Shown: piece after piece, positions 36,552 to 44,846 of the stretch
Layout of the letters: each line of letters opens with the position of its first letter
Position numbering within the stretch: the first letter of the stretch is position 1
From: Pseudomonas syringae
Lineage (GTDB): Bacteria; Pseudomonadota; Gammaproteobacteria; Pseudomonadales; Pseudomonadaceae
Assembly (NCBI RefSeq): GCF_023278085.1
Contig: NZ_CP066265.1
Span: 4,536,501 to 4,600,500, forward strand
Reading direction: 5' to 3'
Length of the DNA: 64,000 nt
Notes under the pieces: model-generated
What the model saw: the letters and a program-made list of their open reading frames with translations, nothing else
Database searches by the model: none
Told to the model about the DNA's origin: nothing
Program-made: the position numbers and the translations under genes

Positions 36552-38987
36552 TCAGAGCTTGAGTTCCGGCTGCAACTGCGCGGGCTCTTTTTCCAGTTCT
36601 TCCTTGAGGTCTTCGTCGCTGAGCATTTCCGCAATGTCCCGCAGACGCTCTACCACCCGAGCGTTGACGCTGCCCTCAGGGAATTCGCCGTTCTCGTCCG
36701 GCGCACCCGCAGGCTCGCCGACCAGCAGGCTCAAGGCTTCATCGGCCTGGCGAACTGCATAGATATGGAACTGCCCGTCGCGCACCGCCTGCACCACACG
36801 CTCATCGAGCATCAGCGTGGTGACGTTGGCGTGGGGGATGATTGCGCCCTGCTCGCCCGTCAGCCCGCGTGCCTCACAAAGCCGGAAGAAGCCTTCGATC
36901 TTCTCGTTGACCCCGCCCACCGCCTGCACTTCACCAAACTGGTTGATGGAGCCGGTGATCGCAAAACACTGCTTGAGCGGCGTGCGTGACAACGCGGAGA
37001 TCAGCGTGCAGGCCTCGCCCAGCGACGCACTGTCGCCGTCCACGTAACCGTAGGATTGCTCAAGCGCAATGCTCGCGGAAATCGCCAGCGGGAATTCCTG
37101 AGCGTAGCGGCTGCCCAGATAACCGGTCAGGATCATTACGCCCTTGGAGTGGATCGGCTGCCCGAGGTTGACCTCGCGCTCGATGTCGACAATCCCGCTG
37201 CCACCGGGATAGACGGTCGCCGAAATACGTGCCGGAACGCCGAAGGCCGAATCACCGACCTCCAGCACCGTCAGACCGTTGCACTTGCCGACCGCCGCGC
37301 CATCGGTGTCGATCAGGATCACGCCGGCCATCATGTCATCGAGAATCCGCGCCGAGACTCGCCCGGTACGCGTGGCCTTGGCTTTCAGAGCGCGTTCGAT
37401 ATGCCCGGCGTCAGTCTGATGGTCATTGGCCAGTTGCCGGATGAAGTCCGCTTCGCTGACCAACTGGAAGAGGTCACCGATGCGCGCCGACAACCGCCCC
37501 TGATGCTCGGCCAGACGCGCGCTGTAGGTCGCCAGCCGCGCCACGGCGTCGGCCGTCAGCGGCGCCATGCCCTCTTCGGACGTGCGGGTTTTCAGTAACT
37601 GGGCGAACTGCTCCAGGGTTTCGTCGACCATCGGGATTTCTTCGTCGAAATCGACCAGCACCCGAAACATCTCCTGGAAGTCAGGATCGAGGTCTTGCAG
37701 CGTGTAATACAGCGAGCGCGAACCAATGATGACGATCTTGACGCTCCACGGAATGACCTGCGGCGTCAGCGAGACGGTCGCCACACGGCCCAGCTCGCCC
37801 AAGGGCGACTCCATCTTCAGCTTGCGCGATTGCAGCGTGCGCTTGAGCGCATCCCACACGAAGGGCTCGCTGAGCATCTTCTCCGCTTCCAGAATCAGGA
37901 AGCCGCCATTGGCACGGTGCAAGGCACCGGGCCGCAACTGGCGATAGGTGGTGTAGAGCGCCCCCTGATCGGTGCTGTATTCAATACGTCCGAACAGATT
38001 GTCGTACGTGGGGTGCTGCTCGAAAACCACCGGTGCGCCGCCGTCGTGGGTATGCCCGACGACCAGACTCGGGCTGTACTGTTCCTCCAGCAACTTGCGC
38101 GCCTGGGCGTCAGTCTTGGCGTCATCGACCAGTTGCTCGACCACGGTCTTGAGCAGATACACCTGCATGGCTTGCAGATACGCGCAGACAGCCGCGTTTT
38201 CAGCGTACTTTTCCGACAGCGGCGCCAACAAAGGCTGCAAGGTCAGGATGATGGTTTCTTCGTTCAACTGCCGCAGCTGATTGCTCGACTCGCGCTTCCA
38301 CTGCGGCAGGCTGGCCAGCTCTTCGTTGAGGCGTTCTTCAAGGGCGGAAATGTCATCATGAAAACGCTCGCGATCCGCCTCCGGCAGTTGCGAAAACTCG
38401 GCCTCGTCCAGCGCCTTGCCATCAGCCATCGGCGTGAAGGCGATGTTGGAACTGTCGCGATACAGCGCAATGTCCTTCTCCAGCGACAGGCGCTCGATGA
38501 CATCCAGCGCACGGTCGTAACGCTGATTGAAAGCCCGGTCGATCGAGCTTTTCTTCTGCTGGTAGGACGGGTGCTCGAACACCGCCGGAAACGTCACCAG
38601 CAGGTTGTCGATCAGGCCATTGATATCGGCCATGAAGGCATGCGCGCTGCCCGGCGGCAATTCCAGCGCCTTGGGTTCGCGCGGCTCATCGAAATTATTG
38701 ACATAGACCCAGTCGGAGGGCGTCTGCATCCGCTTGGCTTCGGCCTTGAGGTAACGTTTGACGAACGAGAAACGGCCAGTGCCGGGCTCGCCCATGACGA
38801 ACACGTTGTAACCGGGACGCGGCATGGCCACGCCGAACTGCAAGGCCTCGACGGCACGCTCCTGGCCAAGTACTCCGCGAAAGGGTTCAAGATCATTGGT
38901 GGTCGAAAAGCTGAACTGTTCAGCGGAAAACGGACGGGTCAGCGCATGTGGCGCCAGGCGTAGGTTGGCTGCGACAGAATCGGGCAT
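36552..38987 (-). CDS. LonB-type ATP-dependent protease (AAA_32 + Lon C)
   Basis: 811 aa, close to P. aeruginosa PA4576 and E. coli YcbZ (LonH). The N-terminal AAA region has a Walker-A-like GEPGTGRFS with arginine in place of lysine. A long helical insert (about residues 200-290) follows. The C-terminal Lon protease domain shows the serine-lysine dyad: GDSASLGEAC (catalytic Ser) and GGVNEKIEGFF (Lys). It starts divergent from the DUF3015 gene. Protease activity is well supported; its substrates are unknown. The K-to-R change questions normal ATP hydrolysis. Confidence 0.9.
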   Translation of the reverse strand: MPDSVAANLRLAPHALTRPFSAEQFSFSTTNDLEPFRGVLGQERAVEALQFGVAMPRPGYNVFVMGEPGTGRFSFVKRYLKAEAKRMQTPSDWVYVNNFDEPREPKALELPPGSAHAFMADINGLIDNLLVTFPAVFEHPSYQQKKSSIDRAFNQRYDRALDVIERLSLEKDIALYRDSSNIAFTPMADGKALDEAEFSQLPEADRERFHDDISALEERLNEELASLPQWKRESSNQLRQLNEETIILTLQPLLAPLSEKYAENAAVCAYLQAMQVYLLKTVVEQLVDDAKTDAQARKLLEEQYSPSLVVGHTHDGGAPVVFEQHPTYDNLFGRIEYSTDQGALYTTYRQLRPGALHRANGGFLILEAEKMLSEPFVWDALKRTLQSRKLKMESPLGELGRVATVSLTPQVIPWSVKIVIIGSRSLYYTLQDLDPDFQEMFRVLVDFDEEIPMVDETLEQFAQLLKTRTSEEGMAPLTADAVARLATYSARLAEHQGRLSARIGDLFQLVSEADFIRQLANDHQTDAGHIERALKAKATRTGRVSARILDDMMAGVILIDTDGAAVGKCNGLTVLEVGDSAFGVPARISATVYPGGSGIVDIEREVNLGQPIHSKGVMILTGYLGSRYAQEFPLAISASIALEQSYGYVDGDSASLGEACTLISALSRTPLKQCFAITGSINQFGEVQAVGGVNEKIEGFFRLCEARGLTGEQGAIIPHANVTTLMLDERVVQAVRDGQFHIYAVRQADEALSLLVGEPAGAPDENGEFPEGSVNARVVERLRDIAEMLSDEDLKEELEKEPAQLQPELKL

Positions 38988-39263
38988 CAGTAATCCTTAC
39001 ATCAGGCGGGGCAGATGTCGGCATTCTGGCGCTCGCCGCACACGACTTGCAAGGCAGGAAAAGCCGGAATGTTTTTTAACGTCTTGGACGCTGCTGACAA
39101 CACCTGCTAAAAAGTAATGGCGGGTAATAATCTGCGACAAATGACGGAACCCTTGGAACCCGCCCAGGCTCCAAATGGCACAGGTGGTTATGAGATGACC
39201 AGCTGTCTTGATGTAGATACTCAAGAAACTCGACCCTTGGCTGAACTAAAAAGAGAAAAAGCT
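38988..39263. other. Divergent intergenic region lonB / DUF3015
   Basis: 276 bases between the LonB start and the DUF3015 ATG must hold both promoters. I find no consensus pair. A GAGAAAAAGCT stretch precedes the ATG at 39264. Open frame in front of that ATG looks like leader, not protein. Confidence 0.5.
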
Positions 39264-39752
39264 ATGAAACGGATTCTTCTTGGTACGCTCTTCGCCGCTG
39301 TATCCATCAACGCTATGGCTCAAGCGCCAGGTGGTCCTGACTGCGGTTGGGGCAACATGCTGTTTGAAGGCCAGCGCGGTACACCCGCTCACTTCCTGGC
39401 TTCGACCACCAACGGCACTTCGGGCAACGCTACCTTCGGCATGACCTCCGGCACCAATGGTTGCTCGACCAACGGCGCACTGACCTATGGCGGTAAATCC
39501 TGGCTTGCCATGAACGGCATGATGGATGAACTCTCCAAAGACATGGCAATGGGTCAGGGCGAAGCACTGACGACCTACGCTGTGGTACTGGGCGTCGCTC
39601 CAGAAGATCGCGAACACTTCGCGGCCGTCACTCACGAACACTTCTCGCAGATTTTCAGCAAGGCCGACGCCACGGCTGAAGACGTTCACACTAACACCGT
39701 CAACGTTCTGAAAAACGACCCGACTCTGGCCAAGTACGCTACCCAGGCTTAA
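39264..39752 (+). CDS. DUF3015 family secreted protein
   Basis: 162 aa with a signal peptide (MKRILLGTLFAAVSINAMA^QAPGG). The mature part shows CGWGNMLFEGQRGTPAHFLASTTNGTSGNATFGMTSGTNGCSTNG, the DUF3015 signature with two cysteines. The helical end (DREHFAAVTHEHFSQIFSKADATAEDVH) is also typical. Periplasmic or surface location is inferred. A strong terminator follows. Function unknown. Confidence 0.9.
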   Translation: MKRILLGTLFAAVSINAMAQAPGGPDCGWGNMLFEGQRGTPAHFLASTTNGTSGNATFGMTSGTNGCSTNGALTYGGKSWLAMNGMMDELSKDMAMGQGEALTTYAVVLGVAPEDREHFAAVTHEHFSQIFSKADATAEDVHTNTVNVLKNDPTLAKYATQA

Positions 39753-39761
39753 AGTCGTTCG

Positions 39762-39798
39762 CCCGCCCTTTCATTGCAAAGGGCGGGATCTCTTTTTT
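39762..39798 (+). terminator. Terminator after the DUF3015 gene
   Basis: CCCGCCCTTT-CATTGC-AAAGGGCGGG stem followed by a T-rich tract, 9 bases after the stop. Confidence 0.93.
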
Positions 39799-39823
39799 GA
39801 ATCCCCCTGACTAGTTGCTCTCT

Positions 39824-41677
39824 ATGCTCAAACGTCTTGTATCGCTGGCGCTGTTTGTCTGTGCCCCCTTGTCTGCGGCTCCTCATCCGAGCGCTGACCG
39901 TTTGCAGCAATTGGCCAACGAGCCGTTCTGGATTTCCCTGGGCCACTACGAGGCTGGCAAGCTCGGCGGCTGGCGCAGCTACGTGACAGACCCCAAATTC
40001 TTTCTCGCTGCCGACGGTGCCCACGACCCGAAGGCGGAACTGAGCGCAACACTGACGGCCATCTACGCACCGGTCAGCAACGAACAGACCCATGCACAGT
40101 GCGTGTACCCGGCGCGCACCCGCTGGCTGCGCGATCAGTTGCACCTGACTGACCTGCCGACGCCGGACTGCAAGGAATTCAAGGCCTGGTACAAGGACGT
40201 GGCCCCGGACAGCACCGTGCTGATCTTTCCGGCGGCCTACCTCAACAGCCCGTCTTCGATGTTCGGTCATACGCTGCTACGCATTGACCCGGCCAGTGCA
40301 AAAACCAACAACACGACCCTGCTGAGTTATGCCATCAACTTCGGTGCCTACATCGAAGGCATGGACAACAGCATTCTGTACGCCTGGAAAGGCCTGGCGG
40401 GCGGCTATCCGGGGCTGTTCGCACTGGTGCCCTATCAGGAAAAACTGTCGGAATACCGCAGTCTGGAAAACCGCGACCTGTGGGAGTACCGACTGAACCT
40501 GACACCGGAAGAAACCGGACGTATGGTCGAGCACGTGTGGGAACTGAAGCAGATCCGTTTCAGCTACTTCTTCTTCGATGAAAACTGCTCTTACCGCTTG
40601 CTGGAATTGCTGCAAGTCGCCCGGCCGGGGCTGCGCCTCACCGAACAGTTCGGGCTGACCGCAATCCCGACCGACACCGTTAAAGCCATCAAGGCTGCCG
40701 GGCTGGTGGAGAAGATCGACTATCGCCCGTCACGTGAGCGCGAGTTGCTGAGCCGTGCTGCGCCCCTCGATGCCGACGAGCAGCAGTGGGTATTGAAGGT
40801 GAGCGCCGATCAGAAGCAGTTGCAGGACCGCCAGTACCTCGCACTGCCGAAAGAACGCCGGGCACTGATTCAGGACGCGGCCTATCGTCTGGAGCGTTAT
40901 CGCGCCAACGGGCTTGAGCGCGATGCCCAGCGATCGCAGCGCAGCTTTGAACTGCTGCAGGCCATCAACCAGAATCCACCGCCACAACTCGACATCCCGC
41001 GCCCCGGCCTGCCGGAAGAAGGCCACGAATCGCGCACCTGGCAACTGGGTGCAGGTACACGAGGCGACAAGGCCTTTGCCGAGTATGGCCTGCGCATGGC
41101 TTATCACGATCTGAACGACAACGCCTACGGCTTCCCGCTGGGCGCGCAGATCGAGATTCTTCAGCTGAAGGTGCGTCAATACGAAGGCAACGAATGGCAG
41201 GTGCAGCAGCTGGATCTGGCTACCATCCGCTCGCTGACGCCGCGTACCGAACTGCTGAAACCCTGGTCATGGCAGGTCACCGGCGGACTCGAACGCGTAC
41301 TCGGCAAGCATGGCGACGAAAACCTCGTCAGCCATGTGAATGGCGGCGGCGGCGGAACCTGGCAACTGGGTGACGAAGTGCTGGGCTTTGCACTGGGTAC
41401 GGTGCGTATCGAGCACAACAACGATTTTGCCGAATTCGTCTCCCCTGCCGCCGGTTTCAATACCGGCGTGCTCTGGCGTAACCCGCTGGGTAACCTGAGC
41501 CTGGAAGCCAAGGGTGACTATTTCACCAACGGCGAAGTGCGCCGCAGCGTCAGCCTCAATCAACAGTGGGAGCTGTCCCGCAACCTCGGCCTGCGCCTGA
41601 GTGCCCAGCGCGAATTCAGCCAGATGAGCTCGCCGCAGAACGAAGTGATGCTTGAAGTGAAGTGGTATCACTATTGA
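39824..41677 (+). CDS. DUF4105 protein with likely C-terminal outer-membrane beta-barrel
   Basis: 617 aa. Signal peptide (MLKRLVSLALFVCAPLSAA^APHP). The DUF4105 domain (about residues 100-300) has the conserved SPSSMFGHTLLRID (His149) and FFFDENCSYRLLELL (Cys255). These are candidate catalytic His and Cys, as in the Lnb lipoprotein-modifying enzymes that belong to DUF4105. The C-terminal ~240 residues alternate polar/hydrophobic with many aromatics and end VMLEVKWYHY, which resembles an outer-membrane barrel with an aromatic C-terminus. A TTG three codons upstream could also start it. Enzyme role is inferred, not shown. Confidence 0.85.
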   Translation: MLKRLVSLALFVCAPLSAAPHPSADRLQQLANEPFWISLGHYEAGKLGGWRSYVTDPKFFLAADGAHDPKAELSATLTAIYAPVSNEQTHAQCVYPARTRWLRDQLHLTDLPTPDCKEFKAWYKDVAPDSTVLIFPAAYLNSPSSMFGHTLLRIDPASAKTNNTTLLSYAINFGAYIEGMDNSILYAWKGLAGGYPGLFALVPYQEKLSEYRSLENRDLWEYRLNLTPEETGRMVEHVWELKQIRFSYFFFDENCSYRLLELLQVARPGLRLTEQFGLTAIPTDTVKAIKAAGLVEKIDYRPSRERELLSRAAPLDADEQQWVLKVSADQKQLQDRQYLALPKERRALIQDAAYRLERYRANGLERDAQRSQRSFELLQAINQNPPPQLDIPRPGLPEEGHESRTWQLGAGTRGDKAFAEYGLRMAYHDLNDNAYGFPLGAQIEILQLKVRQYEGNEWQVQQLDLATIRSLTPRTELLKPWSWQVTGGLERVLGKHGDENLVSHVNGGGGGTWQLGDEVLGFALGTVRIEHNNDFAEFVSPAAGFNTGVLWRNPLGNLSLEAKGDYFTNGEVRRSVSLNQQWELSRNLGLRLSAQREFSQMSSPQNEVMLEVKWYHY

Positions 41678-41686
41678 TCGGACGTC

Positions 41687-41721
41687 AAAAAACGCTTTCA
41701 TCGGCCGCACCCGATGAAAGC
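41687..41721. other. Perfect hairpin with A tract behind DUF4105 gene
   Basis: AAAAAA (41687-41692) then GCTTTCATCGG-CCGCAC-CCGATGAAAGC, an 11-bp perfect stem. The A tract lies on the upstream side, so the intrinsic-terminator polarity (stem then T6) is for minus-strand transcripts, while it can still act as a 3' stem for the plus-strand message. Confidence 0.7.
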
Positions 41722-41809
41722 ACGATGACATCACACATTCCCTACGTCGCTTTTACAAATAACTGACATATTTGCTTCTAGACTCCTCCAATAAGAAGAG
41801 GAAACCATC

Positions 41810-42163
41810 ATGAAGCGGTATTGGCTGTTGTTGTCGCTGGCCATCGTGCTGGCGGGTTGTCAGTCCACCCGTGACCAGATGCTGGCCGAGGGATACCCAC
41901 CCGGCTTTGCTGACGGTTATCAGGATGGCTGTGGCAGCGGTCGGGAAGCCGCGGGCGCCAGCACCGGGCTTTTCAAGAAGAACGTGCCCCGCTACCTCAA
42001 GGAAAAGCTTTACGCCGAAGGCTGGACCGATGGCTTTCGCCAGTGTCAGGCCGCCCAGAACAATCGTGATCGCTTCGACCCCGGGCAGATTTTCAATGAC
42101 CGTGATCGCGACTGGGAACGGGAAAAGACTCGTAGCGCCGCGAAGGCCTATCGCCCGAACTGA
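41810..42163 (+). CDS. Small conserved lipoprotein
   Basis: 117 aa. MKRYWLLLSLAIVLAGC is a lipoprotein signal with the lipidated Cys at residue 17. The mature part repeats a short GFxDGxxxGC-like theme: GYPPGFADGYQDGCGSGREA and LYAEGWTDGFRQCQ. It ends in a charged helix (NDRDRDWEREKTRSAAK). Ribosome site AAGAGGAAACC is good. It lies 132 bases after the DUF4105 gene. The function is unknown; outer-membrane anchoring is inferred from Gln after Cys. Confidence 0.85.
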   Translation: MKRYWLLLSLAIVLAGCQSTRDQMLAEGYPPGFADGYQDGCGSGREAAGASTGLFKKNVPRYLKEKLYAEGWTDGFRQCQAAQNNRDRFDPGQIFNDRDRDWEREKTRSAAKAYRPN

Positions 42164-42249
42164 CGCGCAGGGACCTCCAGGCACACCGCAAATTCGACGA
42201 AACCAATGATGTCCTTTCGTGGCCCAACGCCTATTAGGGAGGACACTTC

Positions 42250-42747
42250 ATGAGTCGCGCATTCGTAAACGAAGACAACGCTGCTGCCGACGCCGAGCAG
42301 CCGATAGAACGCCTGGTCAGCGAACAGACCAATTACGTGACAGCCCGCGGCCTGGAGCTGTTGCAAGAACAGGTGCGTAATCTGCAAGCCCAGCACAGCG
42401 CGCAAAGCGCTCTGGGTGATGACGCCGACAAACAGCGCCTGGCTGACCTTGAACGCGATTTACGCTATTTCAACCAGCGCCTGCAAAGTGCTCAGGTCGT
42501 TGCTGCAGCGGTGTCGACCGAGAAAGTGCAGATTGGCAGTCGGGTCACGTTTGCCGATGAAGACGACAACCAGCAGCGGGTGCATCTGGTCGGCGAGGAT
42601 CAGGCCGATGCAGCCAAGGGGCTCATCAATTGGGGATCGCCACTGGGCCGCGCACTGATCGGTGCCCGAAAAGGCGACGAGGTGGTGTGGCAACGTCCGG
42701 CGGGGGATTTGTCGATTGAAGTGTTGCTGATCGAAACCGACGAGTGA
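42250..42747 (+). CDS. GreA/GreB-like transcription factor
   Basis: 165 aa. Helical N-terminal region (about residues 20-85: YVTARGLELLQEQVRNLQAQ, DLERDLRYFNQRLQSAQVV) then the FKBP-like Gre C-domain: IGSRVTFADEDDNQQRVHLVGEDQAD and INWGSPLGRALIGARKGDEVVW, which is the SPLGxALLG Gre signature. It resembles the shorter GreAB-family proteins of Pseudomonas rather than canonical GreA/GreB. It likely binds RNA polymerase; whether it rescues backtracked complexes depends on the acidic tip, which I cannot settle. GGGAGGAC precedes the ATG. Confidence 0.85.
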   Translation: MSRAFVNEDNAAADAEQPIERLVSEQTNYVTARGLELLQEQVRNLQAQHSAQSALGDDADKQRLADLERDLRYFNQRLQSAQVVAAAVSTEKVQIGSRVTFADEDDNQQRVHLVGEDQADAAKGLINWGSPLGRALIGARKGDEVVWQRPAGDLSIEVLLIETDE

Positions 42748-42760
42748 TGTGTAGGCGACA

Positions 42761-42786
42761 GCGCCGCTCCCGGTCAGGAACGGCGC
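42761..42786. other. Weak hairpin between Gre-like gene and ettA
   Basis: GCGCCG...CGGCGC with an inner TCC/GGA pairing, between two convergent genes; no T tract. Confidence 0.4.
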
Positions 42787-42801
42787 ATGCCTGAAAGCTG
42801 A

Positions 42802-44466
42802 TCAGGCCAGCTTTTTGTGACGGACGCGGTGCGGTTGGGCAGCCGCTTCGCCCAGACGTTTTTTACGGTCGGCTTCGTATTCGGTGTAGTTGCCTTCGAA
42901 GAAGATCGCTTGCGAGTCATCTTCGTACGCCAGGATGTGCGTAGCCACACGGTCAAGGAACCACCGATCGTGAGAGATCACAATGGCAGCGCCAGGGAAG
43001 TCCAGCAGCGCTTCCTCCAGCGAACGCAGGGTTTCAACGTCGAGGTCGTTGGACGGTTCGTCGAGTAGCAAGACGTTGCCGCCCTCTTTCAACGTCAACG
43101 CCAGGTGCAGACGACCGCGCTCACCACCGGACAGGTCCTTGACGAATTTCTGCTGATCGCCGCCCTTGAAGTTGAAACGGCCGACGTAGGTACGCGACGG
43201 GATTTCATAGTTGCCGATACGGATCACGTCGGAACCGTCGGAAACGGCCTGGAACACCGACTTGCTGCCATCTAGGTCATCACGGCTCTGGTCCACACAG
43301 GCCAGCTGCACGGTTTCGCCGACTTCGATGCTGCCGGAGTCTGGCTGTTCCTTGCCCATCAGCATGCGGAACAGGGTCGATTTACCGGCACCGTTACCGC
43401 CGATTACGCCCACGATGGCGCCTTTGGGCATGGAGAACGACAGGTTGTCGATCAGCACACGGTCGCCGTAACCCTTGGTGACGTTCTTGAACTCGATAAC
43501 CTTGTCACCCAGGCGCGGACCGGCCGGGATGTAGATCTCGTTGGTCTCGCTGCGCTTCTGGAATTCCTGCGATTGCATTTCTTCGAAGCGTTGCAGACGC
43601 GCCTTGGATTTGGACTGACGCGCCTTGGCGCCCTTGCGGACCCACTCCAGCTCGTCTTTCATGGCCTTTTCATGGGCCGTCTGCTGCTTGGATTCCTGGG
43701 CCAGACGATCCGACTTGGCTTCAAGCCAGCCCGAATAGTTGCCCTCGTAAGGAATGCCCGCGCCGCGGTCGAGTTCCAGAATCCAGCCCGCCACGTTATC
43801 CAGGAAGTAACGGTCGTGCGTAATCGCGACCACAGTGCCCGGGAAGTCGTGCAGGAAGTGCTCCAGCCAGGCGACGGAATCGGCGTCCAGGTGGTTGGTC
43901 GGTTCGTCGAGAAGCAGCATGTCCGGTGCGGAGAGCAGCAGGCGGCACAGCGCGACACGGCGCTTCTCACCACCGGAAAGGACCGAAACCTTCGCATCCC
44001 AGGCCGGCAGGCGCAGTGCATCGGCCGCCACTTCCAGTTGACGCTCCAGATTGTGACCGTCGCTGGCTTGCAGGATCGACTCGAGCTTGGCCTGTTCGGC
44101 GGCCAGCTTGTCGAAATCGGCATCCGGTTCGGCGTATTCGGCGTATACCTGATCAAGACGGGCCTGAGCGTCCTTGATGACGCTGACCGCTTCTTCAACC
44201 ACTTCGCGAACCGTCTTGTTCGGATCAAGTTGCGGCTCTTGCGGCAGATAACCCACATTGAGTTCCGGCATCGGACGCGCTTCGCCGTCAAACTCGGTAT
44301 CGACACCTGCCATGATCTTCAGCAGCGTGGATTTGCCCGAACCGTTGAGGCCCAGCACGCCGATCTTGGCGCCCGGGAAGAAGGACAGGGAGATATTTTT
44401 CAGAATTTCCCGCTTCGGCGGCACAACTTTGCTCAGCCGATGCATGGTGTAGACGTATTGAGCCAT
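42802..44466 (-). CDS. ettA: EttA energy-dependent translational throttle (ABC-F)
   Basis: 554 aa, two fused ABC domains and no membrane part. Walker A motifs are GLNGSGKST and GGNGAGKST, signatures LSGGEKRR and LSGGERGR; the linker holds the P-site interaction motif (about residues 240-320, KAMKDELEWVRKGAKARQSK). MAQYVYTMHRLSKVVPPKR matches EttA, which binds the ribosomal E site and gates elongation according to the ATP/ADP ratio. No resistance-type features seen. Confidence 0.96.
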   Translation of the reverse strand: MAQYVYTMHRLSKVVPPKREILKNISLSFFPGAKIGVLGLNGSGKSTLLKIMAGVDTEFDGEARPMPELNVGYLPQEPQLDPNKTVREVVEEAVSVIKDAQARLDQVYAEYAEPDADFDKLAAEQAKLESILQASDGHNLERQLEVAADALRLPAWDAKVSVLSGGEKRRVALCRLLLSAPDMLLLDEPTNHLDADSVAWLEHFLHDFPGTVVAITHDRYFLDNVAGWILELDRGAGIPYEGNYSGWLEAKSDRLAQESKQQTAHEKAMKDELEWVRKGAKARQSKSKARLQRFEEMQSQEFQKRSETNEIYIPAGPRLGDKVIEFKNVTKGYGDRVLIDNLSFSMPKGAIVGVIGGNGAGKSTLFRMLMGKEQPDSGSIEVGETVQLACVDQSRDDLDGSKSVFQAVSDGSDVIRIGNYEIPSRTYVGRFNFKGGDQQKFVKDLSGGERGRLHLALTLKEGGNVLLLDEPSNDLDVETLRSLEEALLDFPGAAIVISHDRWFLDRVATHILAYEDDSQAIFFEGNYTEYEADRKKRLGEAAAQPHRVRHKKLA

Positions 44467-44846
44467 GGAATGAAAACCTAGCGTCTGTGATGAGGACCGA
44501 TCTGGAACGCGAGCTTAAAGCTCCGGCCGAAAAAAAGCTTTTATTTGTCCCTGAGACTTGCCGCAGGACCGTTCCGCGCCTTGAATAAAACCAGGCATAA
44601 ACAGGTTGGGGCAGTGCAGACGAATATAAAGCCGGGTCATTAGTGCAAAAAGTGGAGTCACTCATGCTGGAGTCGGTGGAAACCACGCGTTGCGCAAAGC
44701 TACCCGAATGCAGCCCACAGGGCAAACGATACGGCCCCGCAGGGCTGGCACTCTGCCACAACTAAAGGCATGCTAGCCGCCCTCCGGGGGACCGGCTATG
44801 TTGCTTAAAGCATTACTGCTCCAGTTCAGCATTCAGGAACAACGAT
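44467..44846. other. Intergenic region between ettA and morA
   Basis: 380 bases. I see no gene that I can support. A 6-bp inverted pair TAGCCG (44774-44779)/CGGCTA (44793-44798) flanks a GGGGG that could act as Shine-Dalgarno for an ATG at 44798, which opens an 83-codon frame out of phase with morA. No consensus promoter recognised. Confidence 0.5.

Noticed and set aside
39174..39192. Sigma-54-like TGGCAC before the DUF3015 gene
   Set aside because: The -24 element fits but the -12 (GTTAT) does not match TTGCA/T; too weak.
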